Positions 1 through 8,090 of a DNA stretch of 9,997 nucleotides are shown here, in pieces. The stretch is taken from contig JAUWDI010000021.1 in assembly GCA_030608865.1 (NCBI GenBank), forward strand, positions 1-9,997, in the 5' to 3' direction. The stretch comes from Anaerolineales bacterium (GTDB taxonomy: Bacteria > Chloroflexota > Anaerolineae > Anaerolineales > E44-bin32). The first letter of the stretch is position 1. Every line of letters starts with the position of its first letter. The translations under genes were made by a program, and so were the position numbers. The notes under the pieces were generated by a model. That model was not told the origin of the DNA. It saw nothing but the letters and a program-made list of their open reading frames with translations, and did no database searches.

Positions 1-645
1 AGGAGCCGCGTCGCTCCAGATCTCAACCTTCCCCTGCGGACCGACCCCGATGATCGTATCGGGGGCGATGCTGATAGCGTAGCTCTTCATCTGTGCTTCA
101 ATTTTCTGCTGCACTCCCTTTATCGACGCAGGAGCTTCTAACCCTGGCAAAAAGATAGCCTTCGGAAACCACCCGATTCCGTCTGTTATCTGATCGCTAT
201 CCGAATCGTAAATCCATTCACCGAGAACGGAAATCAAGCTTCCCATGGCAATAAACAACGAATGTTCGGCGACGATCGAGTCTGGATCGGCGGGCAATCG
301 CTCTGCATTAATAATTGTGACCCAGTCATCAAGTTTGCCACCTATGGCCAGTACCACTTGCGCCTGGCGACAGGTTTCCAGAATGAGCTGCTGATCCACA
401 TCTAAAGGATCGACGATTTTTAAGCTGCCACTAAACCGCGCCAGCAAATCGTTGACGAAGTGTTGTGTAGATGAGGGGATCTCCCCTCCAGGAGCGAGAA
501 TTAAGAGGGCTCCTTCCTCTCTCAATAATTTTATTATTGGGTCCAATGCAGAGGGTTCAGAGCCGCGAACAGGGGACGCTTCGCCGGCGAGGATCACCCA
601 GCCCGAAGAACCACGGCGCTCGAAGATCCGTGAAATTGCAGTCAC
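1..645 (-). CDS. Peptidase S51-like (cyanophycinase-fold) protein, probably catalytically degenerate; 3' end beyond window
   Basis: An open frame of 215 codons from a GTG at 645 to the left edge with no stop. The GTG overlaps the TGA of the M20 gene (GTGA overlap) and has a strong Shine-Dalgarno, AGGAGGT (652-658), 6 nt upstream, so the two are probably translationally coupled. The visible order resembles the S51/class I glutamine amidotransferase-like fold: an early strand (GWVILAGEA, 15-23), a Rossmann-like strand (ALLILAPGGE, 46-55), AQVVLAIGGKLDD (95-107), a nucleophile-elbow region (FIAMGSLISVLGEW, 131-144), DGIGWFPKAIF (155-165) and YAISIAPDTIIGVGPQGKVEIW (189-210). The last matches the GIGIDEDTALVV-type segment of cyanophycinases. 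The GTSAGA serine motif and the DxHF-type motif are not present where expected, so hydrolase activity is doubtful. That the gene is real is fairly sure; the family assignment is moderate and rests on recall of motif order. Substrate unknown. Confidence 0.6.
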   Translation of the reverse strand, partial: MTAISRIFERRGSSGWVILAGEASPVRGSEPSALDPIIKLLREEGALLILAPGGEIPSSTQHFVNDLLARFSGSLKIVDPLDVDQQLILETCRQAQVVLAIGGKLDDWVTIINAERLPADPDSIVAEHSLFIAMGSLISVLGEWIYDSDSDQITDGIGWFPKAIFLPGLEAPASIKGVQQKIEAQMKSYAISIAPDTIIGVGPQGKVEIWSDAAP

Positions 646-1823
646 GATTCCACCTCCTGCAGACGCCAGGCGACAGCCGCAACAAGCCCTGCAGCAATCG
701 AGAGAACCTTCTCATCGAAATCGAACAAGGGATTATGATGCGGCGCATCAAGGTTACGAGCCGAGTTGCTCGAACCAATGAACAGGTAGCAGCCAGGGAC
801 TTCCTGCATAAAAAAAGCCATGTCCTCCGAGCCCATCACGCGATGCTCACGATCGATTTCAAACTCAGGGAAGAGTTGCTGCGCGACCTCCGCAGCAAGG
901 GCCGCGGTCTCGGCGTCATTGACAAGCGGCGGGGTAATCCGTTCAAACTCAAGCTCAGCCTGGCATCCCGCTGCAGAGCAGATTCCGCTGGCGATCTCTT
1001 TCATGCGTTCGATTACTGTCATCCGCGAAGCTTCAGAAAAAGTGCGAATCGTCCCTTCTAATCGAACTGAGGAGGGAATTACATTCCAGGTTTCGCCTGC
1101 CTGAAATACCGTGAAGCTCACCACACCTGATTCCAGCGGGTCGAGAGACCTTGAGGTAATCGACTGACAGGCTGTGATGAGCTGCGAAGCGGCCAGAATT
1201 GGGTCCCGCGCCAGATGGGGTGAGGCGGCATGCCCTCCCCGGCCGCGGATCATGATTTCGAACCGCTCCGATCCCGCCATGACCGGTCCCGGCGTAATGC
1301 CGAGCCAGTTAAGTGGTTTCTCATTCCAGATATGCATACCAAGAGATCTAGAAGCGCCTAAATCGTCGAGGATGCCCTCTGCGATCATTCGTTCAGCTCC
1401 ACCCTGCCCTTCTTCAGCAGGCTGGAAGATGAACACGATCGTCCCGGGAAGTTCTTGAGATTTTGAGCTAAGGATCTGCGCCACGCCCAGGCCAATCGCC
1501 ATGTGGCCATCGTGACCACATGCGTGCATTACGCCTTCCTGCCTGGATGCATAAGCAGCGCCAGTTTCTTCCACGATCGGCAATGCATCCATATCGAAGC
1601 GTATGAGCAGGGTCGGCCCAGGTCGCCCACCTTTGAGCGTACCCACGACGCCCGTCTCCGCGATGGCGGTCTGGACGCTTAATCCCATCTCTCCGAGTGT
1701 TTCGGCAATGATCTTTGCGCTGCGGTGTTCAGTGAAAGCAAGTTCGGGGTGCTGGTGAAAATCCCGCCGCCAGGCAATGAGCTGTTTACGATTCGACTGC
1801 GCCTGGTTCAGGACACTATTCAT
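642..1823 (-). CDS. M20-family (M20D-type) amidohydrolase / N-acyl-amino-acid deacylase
   Basis: A complete 393-residue protein, the usual length for M20D amidohydrolases (IAA-amino acid hydrolase, hippurate hydrolase, N-acetyldiaminopimelate deacetylase group). These cytoplasmic enzymes hydrolyse N-acyl amino acids using two metal ions. Visible motifs: RRDFHQHPELAF (19-30), FDMDALPIVEE (76-86), HACGHDGHMA (100-109, with candidate metal ligands Cys102 and His104), FQPAEEG (133-139, Glu137 as base and Glu138 as ligand), MHIWN with His164, the dimerisation-domain motif GRGGHAASPH, and the C-terminal PHHNPLF (361-367) with the last metal His. All catalytic positions seem intact. Substrate cannot be read from sequence; a role in lysine biosynthesis or auxin-conjugate cleavage is not supported by neighbours. 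The start is an ATG 14 nt after the PIG-L stop with only a weak Shine-Dalgarno, so it may depend on translation of the gene upstream. Its TGA overlaps the next gene's GTG. Confidence 0.92.
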   Translation of the reverse strand: MNSVLNQAQSNRKQLIAWRRDFHQHPELAFTEHRSAKIIAETLGEMGLSVQTAIAETGVVGTLKGGRPGPTLLIRFDMDALPIVEETGAAYASRQEGVMHACGHDGHMAIGLGVAQILSSKSQELPGTIVFIFQPAEEGQGGAERMIAEGILDDLGASRSLGMHIWNEKPLNWLGITPGPVMAGSERFEIMIRGRGGHAASPHLARDPILAASQLITACQSITSRSLDPLESGVVSFTVFQAGETWNVIPSSVRLEGTIRTFSEASRMTVIERMKEIASGICSAAGCQAELEFERITPPLVNDAETAALAAEVAQQLFPEFEIDREHRVMGSEDMAFFMQEVPGCYLFIGSSNSARNLDAPHHNPLFDFDEKVLSIAAGLVAAVAWRLQEVES

Positions 1824-1837
1824 CGTCTGGATTTTAA

Positions 1838-2548
1838 TTACCGACGGAATTCTATCCGTCGAAATTTCTCGATGTAACGGGGATCATCCGGGGGACTTTC
1901 AGGATCGAGCATACGTTTCCGCATGCGCTCCTCAAGCGCAGTGATATCTTTGATCTGGCTGCGATGTTCGCCGAGTGCAGCTACCATCTGACTGAAGAAT
2001 TCGGTAATGTCGACTGTTATATTTGGGTGCTGTGGCCCAGCGATATAGACTTCTCGGACTTTATGCGGCTGTAATCCCTCTTCATTACTCAGAGCAGGAA
2101 AGTAAAGCGCGGAACGGGCCGCTGGATAAACCGCATCCAATGTCGCCTGGCCTGCCGCCCGGTGATCCGCATGGTTAATGTAAGTATTGCTCGGGAAGAA
2201 ATTCGTGGGATCGCAGGTGATCACGACCTTCGGCTTTACCTGGCGAATAACGCGGACGATATCACGCCGCAGATCCAAGGTTGGTAAAACGTATCCGTCC
2301 AACTCCTTTAGAAACATCACTTCATGCACACCCAGGGCTTTCGCAGCGGCTCGTTGTTCAACTTCGCGAATCTCTGCCAATTCCTGCGTGGACAAGCTAT
2401 CGTCGTCGGAACCCTTGTCTCCGCGAGTCAATAAACAATAGGTGATTTCCCTGCCGGAGGCTGCCCACCGGGCAATTGTGCCACCGCAATAGAATTCGGG
2501 GTCATCCGGATGAGCTAGAACTACGAGAACTCGGTCGGATGTCGTCAT
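1838..2548 (-). CDS. PIG-L / LmbE-family zinc deacetylase
   Basis: A complete 236-residue protein of the PIG-L (LmbE-like) family: metal-dependent deacetylases of N-acetylglucosamine-type amides, such as the bacillithiol (BshB) and mycothiol (MshB) enzymes. The N-terminal motif AHPDDPEFYCGGT (12-24) supplies His13 and Asp16 as zinc ligands and Asp15 as general base. INHADHRAAG (124-133) supplies the third zinc ligand, His129. YFPALS (148-153) and a GPQHPNITVDITEFF-like stretch fit the family core. Length and motif spacing are normal, so an active enzyme is expected. No other bacillithiol or mycothiol gene is seen nearby, so the substrate stays open. The ATG at 2548 lies 23 nt after the PSP1 gene, with GAGGGT about 9 nt upstream as Shine-Dalgarno. 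It sits second in a presumed PSP1-PIG-L-M20-S51 operon. Confidence 0.93.
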   Translation of the reverse strand: MTTSDRVLVVLAHPDDPEFYCGGTIARWAASGREITYCLLTRGDKGSDDDSLSTQELAEIREVEQRAAAKALGVHEVMFLKELDGYVLPTLDLRRDIVRVIRQVKPKVVITCDPTNFFPSNTYINHADHRAAGQATLDAVYPAARSALYFPALSNEEGLQPHKVREVYIAGPQHPNITVDITEFFSQMVAALGEHRSQIKDITALEERMRKRMLDPESPPDDPRYIEKFRRIEFRR

Positions 2549-2571
2549 GAGATATCTACCCTCGTTAAACG

Positions 2572-3480
2572 CTAGGTTGATTTCTTGCCGAGATTACCTT
2601 CACTGTTTTCATTCTTGTCGCAGGGGCTCTCAGCTTTCTGCTGCAAGGCTTTCAATTCATCGTAGGGTTCGATCTCATCCTTGTGAAATTCAACCCTGCG
2701 TTCATCTTCCAGCTTGACCACAACCGTATTCGTGAGAGGGAGTACATTGATGACTTTTCCAACCCCTCTTGGTGTAATCACTTTTTTCTTCCTCTTCGGA
2801 AGACCCTTTCTCGCTTCTGCGTATAGCTCGTACTCGTATATAAGGCAGCAGCGAAGACGGCCGCACATGCCGGTTATCTCCTGGGGGTTCAGGGAAATCC
2901 CTTGCGCTTTAGCCATCTTGATCGAGATAGGGCTGAATTCCGATAGAAAACGGGAGCAACAGCGCTCTTCCAGCCCACATGCGCCCATACCGCATATCAT
3001 CTTGGCCACATCTCGCGGTCCCACTTTCCGGAATTCGATTTGTGTTTTTCTAATCGAACGGCGCATTGCCCGTTTTAAAGGCGTGAGGTCAATACTCTCA
3101 TCGCCCTCACTGCTGGTGATGAATGTTAAGCGTGAACCATCATAGCAATATTCAGCCCTGACAATCTTGATGCCGGTTATCCCAAGTTCCTGCGCTTTCT
3201 CACGGCAATTGATCGTCGCTTCCAGTTCACGGCTCTGCCACATTCGTCTCATCACAAGTTCGCGTGGAGAGGCACGGCGCACAACAGGCTTATGCGATCC
3301 CCTGGGCGCATTCTTGCCGCCTAGTAAACCAGCAACTTCACCCAGCTCACGCCCGCGCGAAGTCGACACGATAACATAATCGCCGGCTTTGAGATCATCA
3401 ATCTTTGATGCATCAAAATGATAAATCTTGCCAACGGGTTGGAACCGAATAGATGCGACTGTTCTTTCTATACTTGCCAT
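2572..3480 (-). CDS. ricT: PSP1-domain protein, RicT (YaaT)-like, with conserved Cys cluster
   Basis: 302 residues from the ATG at 3480. A TTG at 3507 would add 9 residues, but the ATG has GAGGG (3490-3494) 9 nt upstream and starts the conserved part, so I chose it. The family is typified by Bacillus RicT, which binds [4Fe-4S] clusters with RicA and RicF and modulates RNase Y-dependent RNA processing; in other phyla the role is unclear. Numbered from this Met, the N-terminal half is a beta-rich segment (VGKIYHFDA, VIVSTSRGRELGEV). The PSP1 core follows, with Cys163, Cys168, Cys174-175, Cys206 and Cys211-212 in CGMGACGLEERCCSRFL and GMCGRLRCCLIYE. A basic KRKKK, a short beta domain with LTNTVVVKLEDERRVEFH, and a charged tail rich in Lys, Asn and Glu end the protein. 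The full Cys set suggests Fe-S binding. It is first in the lower minus-strand unit. Confidence 0.93.
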   Translation of the reverse strand: MASIERTVASIRFQPVGKIYHFDASKIDDLKAGDYVIVSTSRGRELGEVAGLLGGKNAPRGSHKPVVRRASPRELVMRRMWQSRELEATINCREKAQELGITGIKIVRAEYCYDGSRLTFITSSEGDESIDLTPLKRAMRRSIRKTQIEFRKVGPRDVAKMICGMGACGLEERCCSRFLSEFSPISIKMAKAQGISLNPQEITGMCGRLRCCLIYEYELYAEARKGLPKRKKKVITPRGVGKVINVLPLTNTVVVKLEDERRVEFHKDEIEPYDELKALQQKAESPCDKNENSEGNLGKKST

Positions 3481-3519
3481 GGATAAAAACCCTCGATTAG
3501 AGAACAACGTTAGAAGTTA

Positions 3520-3546
3520 ATCATACTACGCCCACATGGCAGACAA
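3520..3546 (-). promoter_or_regulatory. Candidate promoter for the PSP1-PIG-L-M20-S51 unit
   Basis: On the minus strand TTGTCT (3541-3546) is followed 15 nt later by TATGAT (3520-3525), about 40 nt upstream of the PSP1 start. The -10 is good, but the spacer is short by about 2 nt and the -35 lies in the U-tract of the mrp terminator. The position fits a new transcript beginning just after that terminator. Weak to moderate call. Confidence 0.35.
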
Positions 3547-3573
3547 AAGGGGCCGACGATCCATCAGCCCCTT
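3547..3573 (-). terminator. Intrinsic terminator of the nuoB-nuoCD-nuoI-orf-mrp unit
   Basis: On the minus strand AAGGGGC (3567-3573 on plus) pairs with GCCCCTT (3547-3553). TGAT/GTCG can extend the stem by two Watson-Crick and two wobble pairs, leaving a GGATC loop. TTTT follows directly. It begins 45 nt after the mrp stop codon and sits between mrp and the PSP1 gene, so it probably separates the two transcription units. Confidence 0.75.
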
Positions 3574-3617
3574 GAGACAGCATTCATTTCATCTGGATAT
3601 TTACCTACGGGATCGTT

Positions 3618-4448
3618 CTAATCGGTGATCTCAATCTCGATATCTTCTTTACCCTTCAGATCGCCAGAGTCAAATCGAGTGAGAATCGCTTCCGTAATCC
3701 CGTTTAAAGCTGCAGCAGCTGGTGTATCCGGATGTGAGATGACAATGGGTGTGCCCTGATCTCCCCCTTCGCGAACGATTGGATCGATTGGAATTGAACC
3801 CAGGAAAGGTACTCCGTCTTCTTGCGCCATTTTTTCCCCGCCCCCCTGCCCGAAAATATCGAGCTGCGTGCCATCCGGTAGTTCCAGAAAGCTCATATTC
3901 TCGACAACACCCAGCAATGGGATTTCCATTGTGCGGAACATTTCAAGCCCACGCTTTGCATCTTCGATGGATACTTTCTGCGGCAGCGTGACGATCACAC
4001 CACCGGAGAGCGAGAGTGTTTGTGCCAGGCTGAGCTGCACATCTCCCGTCCCTGGCGGTAGGTCGACCACGAGGTAATCGAGCTGCCCCCAGTCGACATC
4101 GTTAATAAATTGCTGAATCGCGCTATGGAGCATTGGGCCGCGCCAGATCAGCGGCTGTCCATCGGGAACCAGGAAGCCAATCGACATCAGGTGAACACCA
4201 TGAGCTTCGGCTGGCTTCAGCTTGGGACCTTCCTGAGGCGGCATCGCCGAGACCCCCATCATTGTCGGCACATTGGGTCCGTAGATATCGGCGTCAAGCA
4301 GCCCGACGTTCAACCCCTTCTTCGCCAGCGCAACGGCGATGTTTACAGCAACGGTGGATTTCCCCACACCACCCTTTCCCGAAGCAATGGCGATTGCAAT
4401 GCCTATATTATTCTTCTGGATATTTTCTTTGGCTGATTGCTCTGTCAT
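3618..4448 (-). CDS. mrp: Mrp/ApbC/NBP35-family P-loop ATPase lacking all cysteines
   Basis: A complete 276-residue Mrp-type ATPase. Family members bind and transfer Fe-S clusters; the mitochondrial member Ind1/NUBPL is needed for complex I assembly. Visible: a deviant Walker A, SGKGGVGKST (23-32, with the signature Lys25), LDADIYGPNVP (51-61), IWRGPML (101-107), the Walker B/switch region VVDLPPGTGD (127-136), ENMSF (183-187) and IFGQGGGEKMA (198-208). The N-terminal DUF59/MIP18-like domain of longer Mrp proteins is absent; only a 14-residue polar tail precedes the ATPase. The CxxC that normally follows ENMS is replaced by LELPDGTQ, and the whole protein contains no cysteine. A CxxC-less form exists in other lineages (for example actinobacterial Mrp, from memory). 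The ATG is 7 nt after the Cys-rich ORF, whose last codons hold the likely Shine-Dalgarno (AAGG). Acidic C-terminal tail. Last gene of the nuo unit; the terminator follows. Confidence 0.94.
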   Translation of the reverse strand: MTEQSAKENIQKNNIGIAIAIASGKGGVGKSTVAVNIAVALAKKGLNVGLLDADIYGPNVPTMMGVSAMPPQEGPKLKPAEAHGVHLMSIGFLVPDGQPLIWRGPMLHSAIQQFINDVDWGQLDYLVVDLPPGTGDVQLSLAQTLSLSGGVIVTLPQKVSIEDAKRGLEMFRTMEIPLLGVVENMSFLELPDGTQLDIFGQGGGEKMAQEDGVPFLGSIPIDPIVREGGDQGTPIVISHPDTPAAAALNGITEAILTRFDSGDLKGKEDIEIEITD

Positions 4449-4455
4449 TTGTAGT

Positions 4456-4809
4456 TTAACCTTTTTCCATAAATTGGTATTGATGGTTGACCTGGTTGGT
4501 TAGATGAATGTTAATATCCATGACTGCATCGTCGAACATCTGAACAAGTTCAGCGTCATCCCCTCGGAATCGACGCACTGAGTGCATTGCACATTGTTCA
4601 CACCCATGCAAGGCTCGATAGGAATGCGTTCGGCAGGATAGACAGTTACATAAACGGATAATAAGCAGGTTGAATGCGAGGCGGTCGATGGACTCCTCTT
4701 CCGCGTTGCACGCTCGATCGACTAGATCTCGCCAAGCGTCCCCGCGCCTCCCCCTCAACGTGGAGGCGACTCGCATAGGGAATAGAATTTCAGTCTCACG
4801 ATGGTACAT
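4456..4809 (-). CDS. Small Cys-rich protein of unknown function, between nuoI and mrp
   Basis: 117 residues, no family that I can name with certainty. It fills the only sizeable gap in the nuo unit, 34 nt after nuoI and 7 nt before mrp, on the same strand, which argues that it is real. Residues 1-50 are mostly charged and helical, with a leucine-rich stretch LAFNLLIIRL (44-53). Then come Cys54, Cys56, Cys59, Cys70 and Cys73: a C-x-C-x2-C, 10 residues, C-x2-C arrangement resembling a zinc ribbon or an Fe-S site. VRRFRGDDAELVQMFDDAV (78-96) follows, probably helical. A sixth Cys is at 34. No signal peptide or membrane segment is evident. I infer metal or cluster binding and a possible partnership with the Cys-free Mrp next door. 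The ATG at 4809 has only a weak upstream AAGG; Met12 (4776) is an alternative start. Confidence 0.65.
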   Translation of the reverse strand: MYHRETEILFPMRVASTLRGRRGDAWRDLVDRACNAEEESIDRLAFNLLIIRLCNCLSCRTHSYRALHGCEQCAMHSVRRFRGDDAELVQMFDDAVMDINIHLTNQVNHQYQFMEKG

Positions 4810-4843
4810 GCAGTCTGCACACCTTTATTGATTTATCCGTGCA

Positions 4844-5455
4844 TTAATCCGTTTTCTTCTTCGCGGCTTTCAAAGCCTCTTTCTCTGCCCGAGCTGCCTC
4901 TTCCCGAGCGTAGTTCTTCGGGCGAATTTCGGCGTAGTACGACACAGGCTTGCTTAAGCGCTCTTTGTTGTAAATGTGACCAGATAAACGTTCATACGAA
5001 GCGAGTTCATAAACATGGTCCATTTTTATCGCATCAAAGGGACAATACTCTGCACACAGTCCGCAGTTCATGCAGATATCAATATCGATGTAGAACTCGG
5101 TCGGAGCTGGTATCGGTCTTCCGGTTTCGGGATCATTGGAACGCACGATCCAGATACACTGCGGTGGGCAGACTTTGGAGCAGATCCCACAAGAAGTGCA
5201 TCGATCTTTCTGTGTTCCGTCTGGATTTTCCTCATAAACCAGGAAGGGGATATACCGGAATTCTTCCGGTACAGATAACTTTTCCTCCGGGTATTGAACA
5301 GTGAAAATCCCTCGCGCCTCCGTACTCTGACGAATTTTTAAAGCATCTTCGTTGTAATACCGACCGCGCCCTAACCAACGGAGATCGTCCACGTACGTCT
5401 CCACGAAGTGTTTTATTGTTACCCCCAAGCCCTTAATCAATCCGATACCGTACAT
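4844..5455 (-). CDS. nuoI: NADH-quinone oxidoreductase subunit I (2x[4Fe-4S] ferredoxin-like)
   Basis: A complete 203-residue NuoI. In complex I it carries clusters N6a and N6b, which relay electrons from the NADH-side chain to N2 in NuoB; it is a peripheral-arm protein at the cytoplasmic face of the membrane. Two ferredoxin motifs are intact: Cys86, Cys89, Cys92 and Cys96 (CTSCGICSKVCP), and Cys128, Cys131, Cys134 and Cys138 (CMNCGLCAEYCP). An extra Cys100 follows the first. The N-terminal GLIKGLGVTIKHFVE (7-21) is the usual amphipathic helix and the Lys/Ala-rich tail from about 183 looks disordered. The start is firm: GGAG lies 5 nt before the ATG. It begins 41 nt after nuoCD and precedes the Cys-rich ORF by 34 nt. 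A subunit of a group 4 hydrogenase is a less likely alternative, since the partner NuoCD and NuoB look like complex I. Confidence 0.94.
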   Translation of the reverse strand: MYGIGLIKGLGVTIKHFVETYVDDLRWLGRGRYYNEDALKIRQSTEARGIFTVQYPEEKLSVPEEFRYIPFLVYEENPDGTQKDRCTSCGICSKVCPPQCIWIVRSNDPETGRPIPAPTEFYIDIDICMNCGLCAEYCPFDAIKMDHVYELASYERLSGHIYNKERLSKPVSYYAEIRPKNYAREEAARAEKEALKAAKKKTD

Positions 5456-5496
5456 AGGCTCTCCGTGCTAACGAATCAAATGTTCAAAGGATGCCA

Positions 5497-7248
<1,752 letters not shown>

Positions 7249-7278
7249 CGTATCTGTGACCTTTGTAGTAAATGGCGT

Positions 7279-7926
7279 CTATGCATCCTGCGTTGTATCC
7301 GCTTCTTGTGAAAGAGCCTGAGCTTGTAGTTCCTTGAAATTCGGAATATCACGAGGGTCGATAAGATCCGGACCGAGGATGGGGATGGGTATCGCTTCCT
7401 CAGCTCCCTTTTGATACCAGCGGACGGAACGAATGGATTGCTTGTCCACCTTCTCCTGAAGCTTAATCAAGCCGTTTAGTAAGGCTTGAGGGGTTGGCGG
7501 GCAGCCGGGAATATAGACATCGACGGGTAGGAATTTGTCGATGCCTGAGACGACGCTGTAGCCCTCTTTGAAAGGTCCACCGCCCGAAGCACACGCCCCC
7601 ATGGCGATGACGTATTTAGGCTCCGGTATCTGGTTGTAAAGCCGTACGATCTGCGGAACCATTTTCTTCGTCACCGTGCCGGAAACGATAATCATGTCCG
7701 CTTGGCGAGGGGTGGCGCGCATCACTTCCATGCCGAACCGAGAGAAATCATAACGGCTGGCTGCAACGCAGATCATCTCGATCGCGCAACACGCCAGCCC
7801 AAAAAACATCGGCCATAGGGAATTTCGCCGTCCCCAGTTGTAAATCTTATCCAGCGTTGTAACCGTGACCGCTCCCTGAAGCTCTGGGGGAATATTGACA
7901 TCAGGATTATTAAGCTCGTCCGTCAT
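7279..7926 (-). CDS. nuoB: NADH-quinone oxidoreductase subunit B (cluster N2)
   Basis: 215 residues from the ATG at 7926. An upstream in-frame GTG (7938) would add four residues but has no Shine-Dalgarno; the ATG has GGAGGT (7931-7936) just 4 nt upstream, so I prefer it. NuoB holds the terminal [4Fe-4S] cluster N2, which reduces quinone at the NuoB-NuoD interface. The ligands are visible: the tandem Cys46-Cys47 in [10 protein letters not shown] (42-51), Cys112 in MGACASGGG (109-117) and Cys142 in [12 protein letters not shown] (139-150). The [15 protein letters not shown] segment (63-77) is also typical. It is the first gene after a strong promoter; nuoA, which often precedes nuoB, is absent from this side, where the next gene is a GNAT acetyltransferase. 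Confidence 0.95.
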   Translation of the reverse strand: MTDELNNPDVNIPPELQGAVTVTTLDKIYNWGRRNSLWPMFFGLACCAIEMICVAASRYDFSRFGMEVMRATPRQADMIIVSGTVTKKMVPQIVRLYNQIPEPKYVIAMGACASGGGPFKEGYSVVSGIDKFLPVDVYIPGCPPTPQALLNGLIKLQEKVDKQSIRSVRWYQKGAEEAIPIPILGPDLIDPRDIPNFKELQAQALSQEADTTQDA

Positions 7927-7938
7927 CCACACCTCCAC

Positions 7939-7961
7939 AAAAAAGGGCTCGTCCCTTCTCT
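7939..7961 (-). promoter_or_regulatory. Terminator-like hairpin in the nuoB leader
   Basis: On the minus strand AAGGG (7953-7957) pairs with CCCTT (7943-7947) around an ACGAG loop, and AGAG against the U-run could lengthen the stem with A-U and G-U pairs. A run of six T follows, directly before the nuoB Shine-Dalgarno. The core stem is only 5 bp, so it may be an attenuator, a processing element or chance. Confidence 0.35.
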
Positions 7962-7967
7962 ATTAAA

Positions 7968-7979
7968 GGGCACGTGCCC
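7968..7979. promoter_or_regulatory. Perfect 12-bp palindrome at the nuoB transcription start, candidate operator
   Basis: GGGCACGTGCCC reads the same on both strands. It begins 8 nt downstream of the -10 hexamer, so it overlaps or directly follows the expected transcription start. A repressor bound here would block initiation. The CACGTG core is a common transcription-factor-like centre, but no regulator is encoded nearby to pair it with. Confidence 0.45.
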
Positions 7980-7987
7980 GAATGAAA

Positions 7988-8015
7988 ATTATACTTGGTG
8001 GGTAGTTGAAGTCAA
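7988..8015 (-). promoter_or_regulatory. Sigma70-type promoter of the nuoB-nuoCD-nuoI-orf-mrp unit
   Basis: On the minus strand TTGACT (8010-8015) is followed, 16 nt later, by a perfect TATAAT (7988-7993). The expected start lies about 55 nt upstream of the nuoB ATG. This is the best promoter match in the window and is well placed for the five-gene unit. Confidence 0.75.
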
Positions 8016-8039
8016 GATTAGGCACTCATGTGTGTCGAC

Positions 8040-8070
8040 CATCTTCCCCTGGGATTGCTTATGGAAGATG
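8040..8070. repeat. 8-bp inverted repeat between the GNAT gene and the nuoB promoter
   Basis: CATCTTCC (8040-8047) and GGAAGATG (8063-8070) form a perfect stem around a 15-nt loop. It lies about 20 nt past the GNAT stop and 25 nt upstream of the nuoB -35. On the plus strand TTTT follows, on the minus strand no U-run, so it is not a standard terminator for GNAT. It could be a 3' end-stabilising hairpin or a binding site for a regulator of the nuoB promoter. Confidence 0.4.
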
Positions 8071-8090
8071 TTTTCCGGCCGCATTGCCCA

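Noticed and set aside
471..1061. Plus-strand open frame of 196 codons
   Set aside because: It covers the junction of the M20 and S51-like genes on the other strand and has a shadow-type composition rich in Arg and Ser.
3481..3507. TTG-initiated nine-residue extension of the PSP1 protein
   Set aside because: The ATG at 3480 has a Shine-Dalgarno lying inside the extension and begins the conserved sequence, so the longer form is unlikely.
4801..5304. Plus-strand open frame of 167 codons
   Set aside because: It is antisense to nuoI, whose two ferredoxin motifs are intact; the plus-strand product has no recognisable motif.
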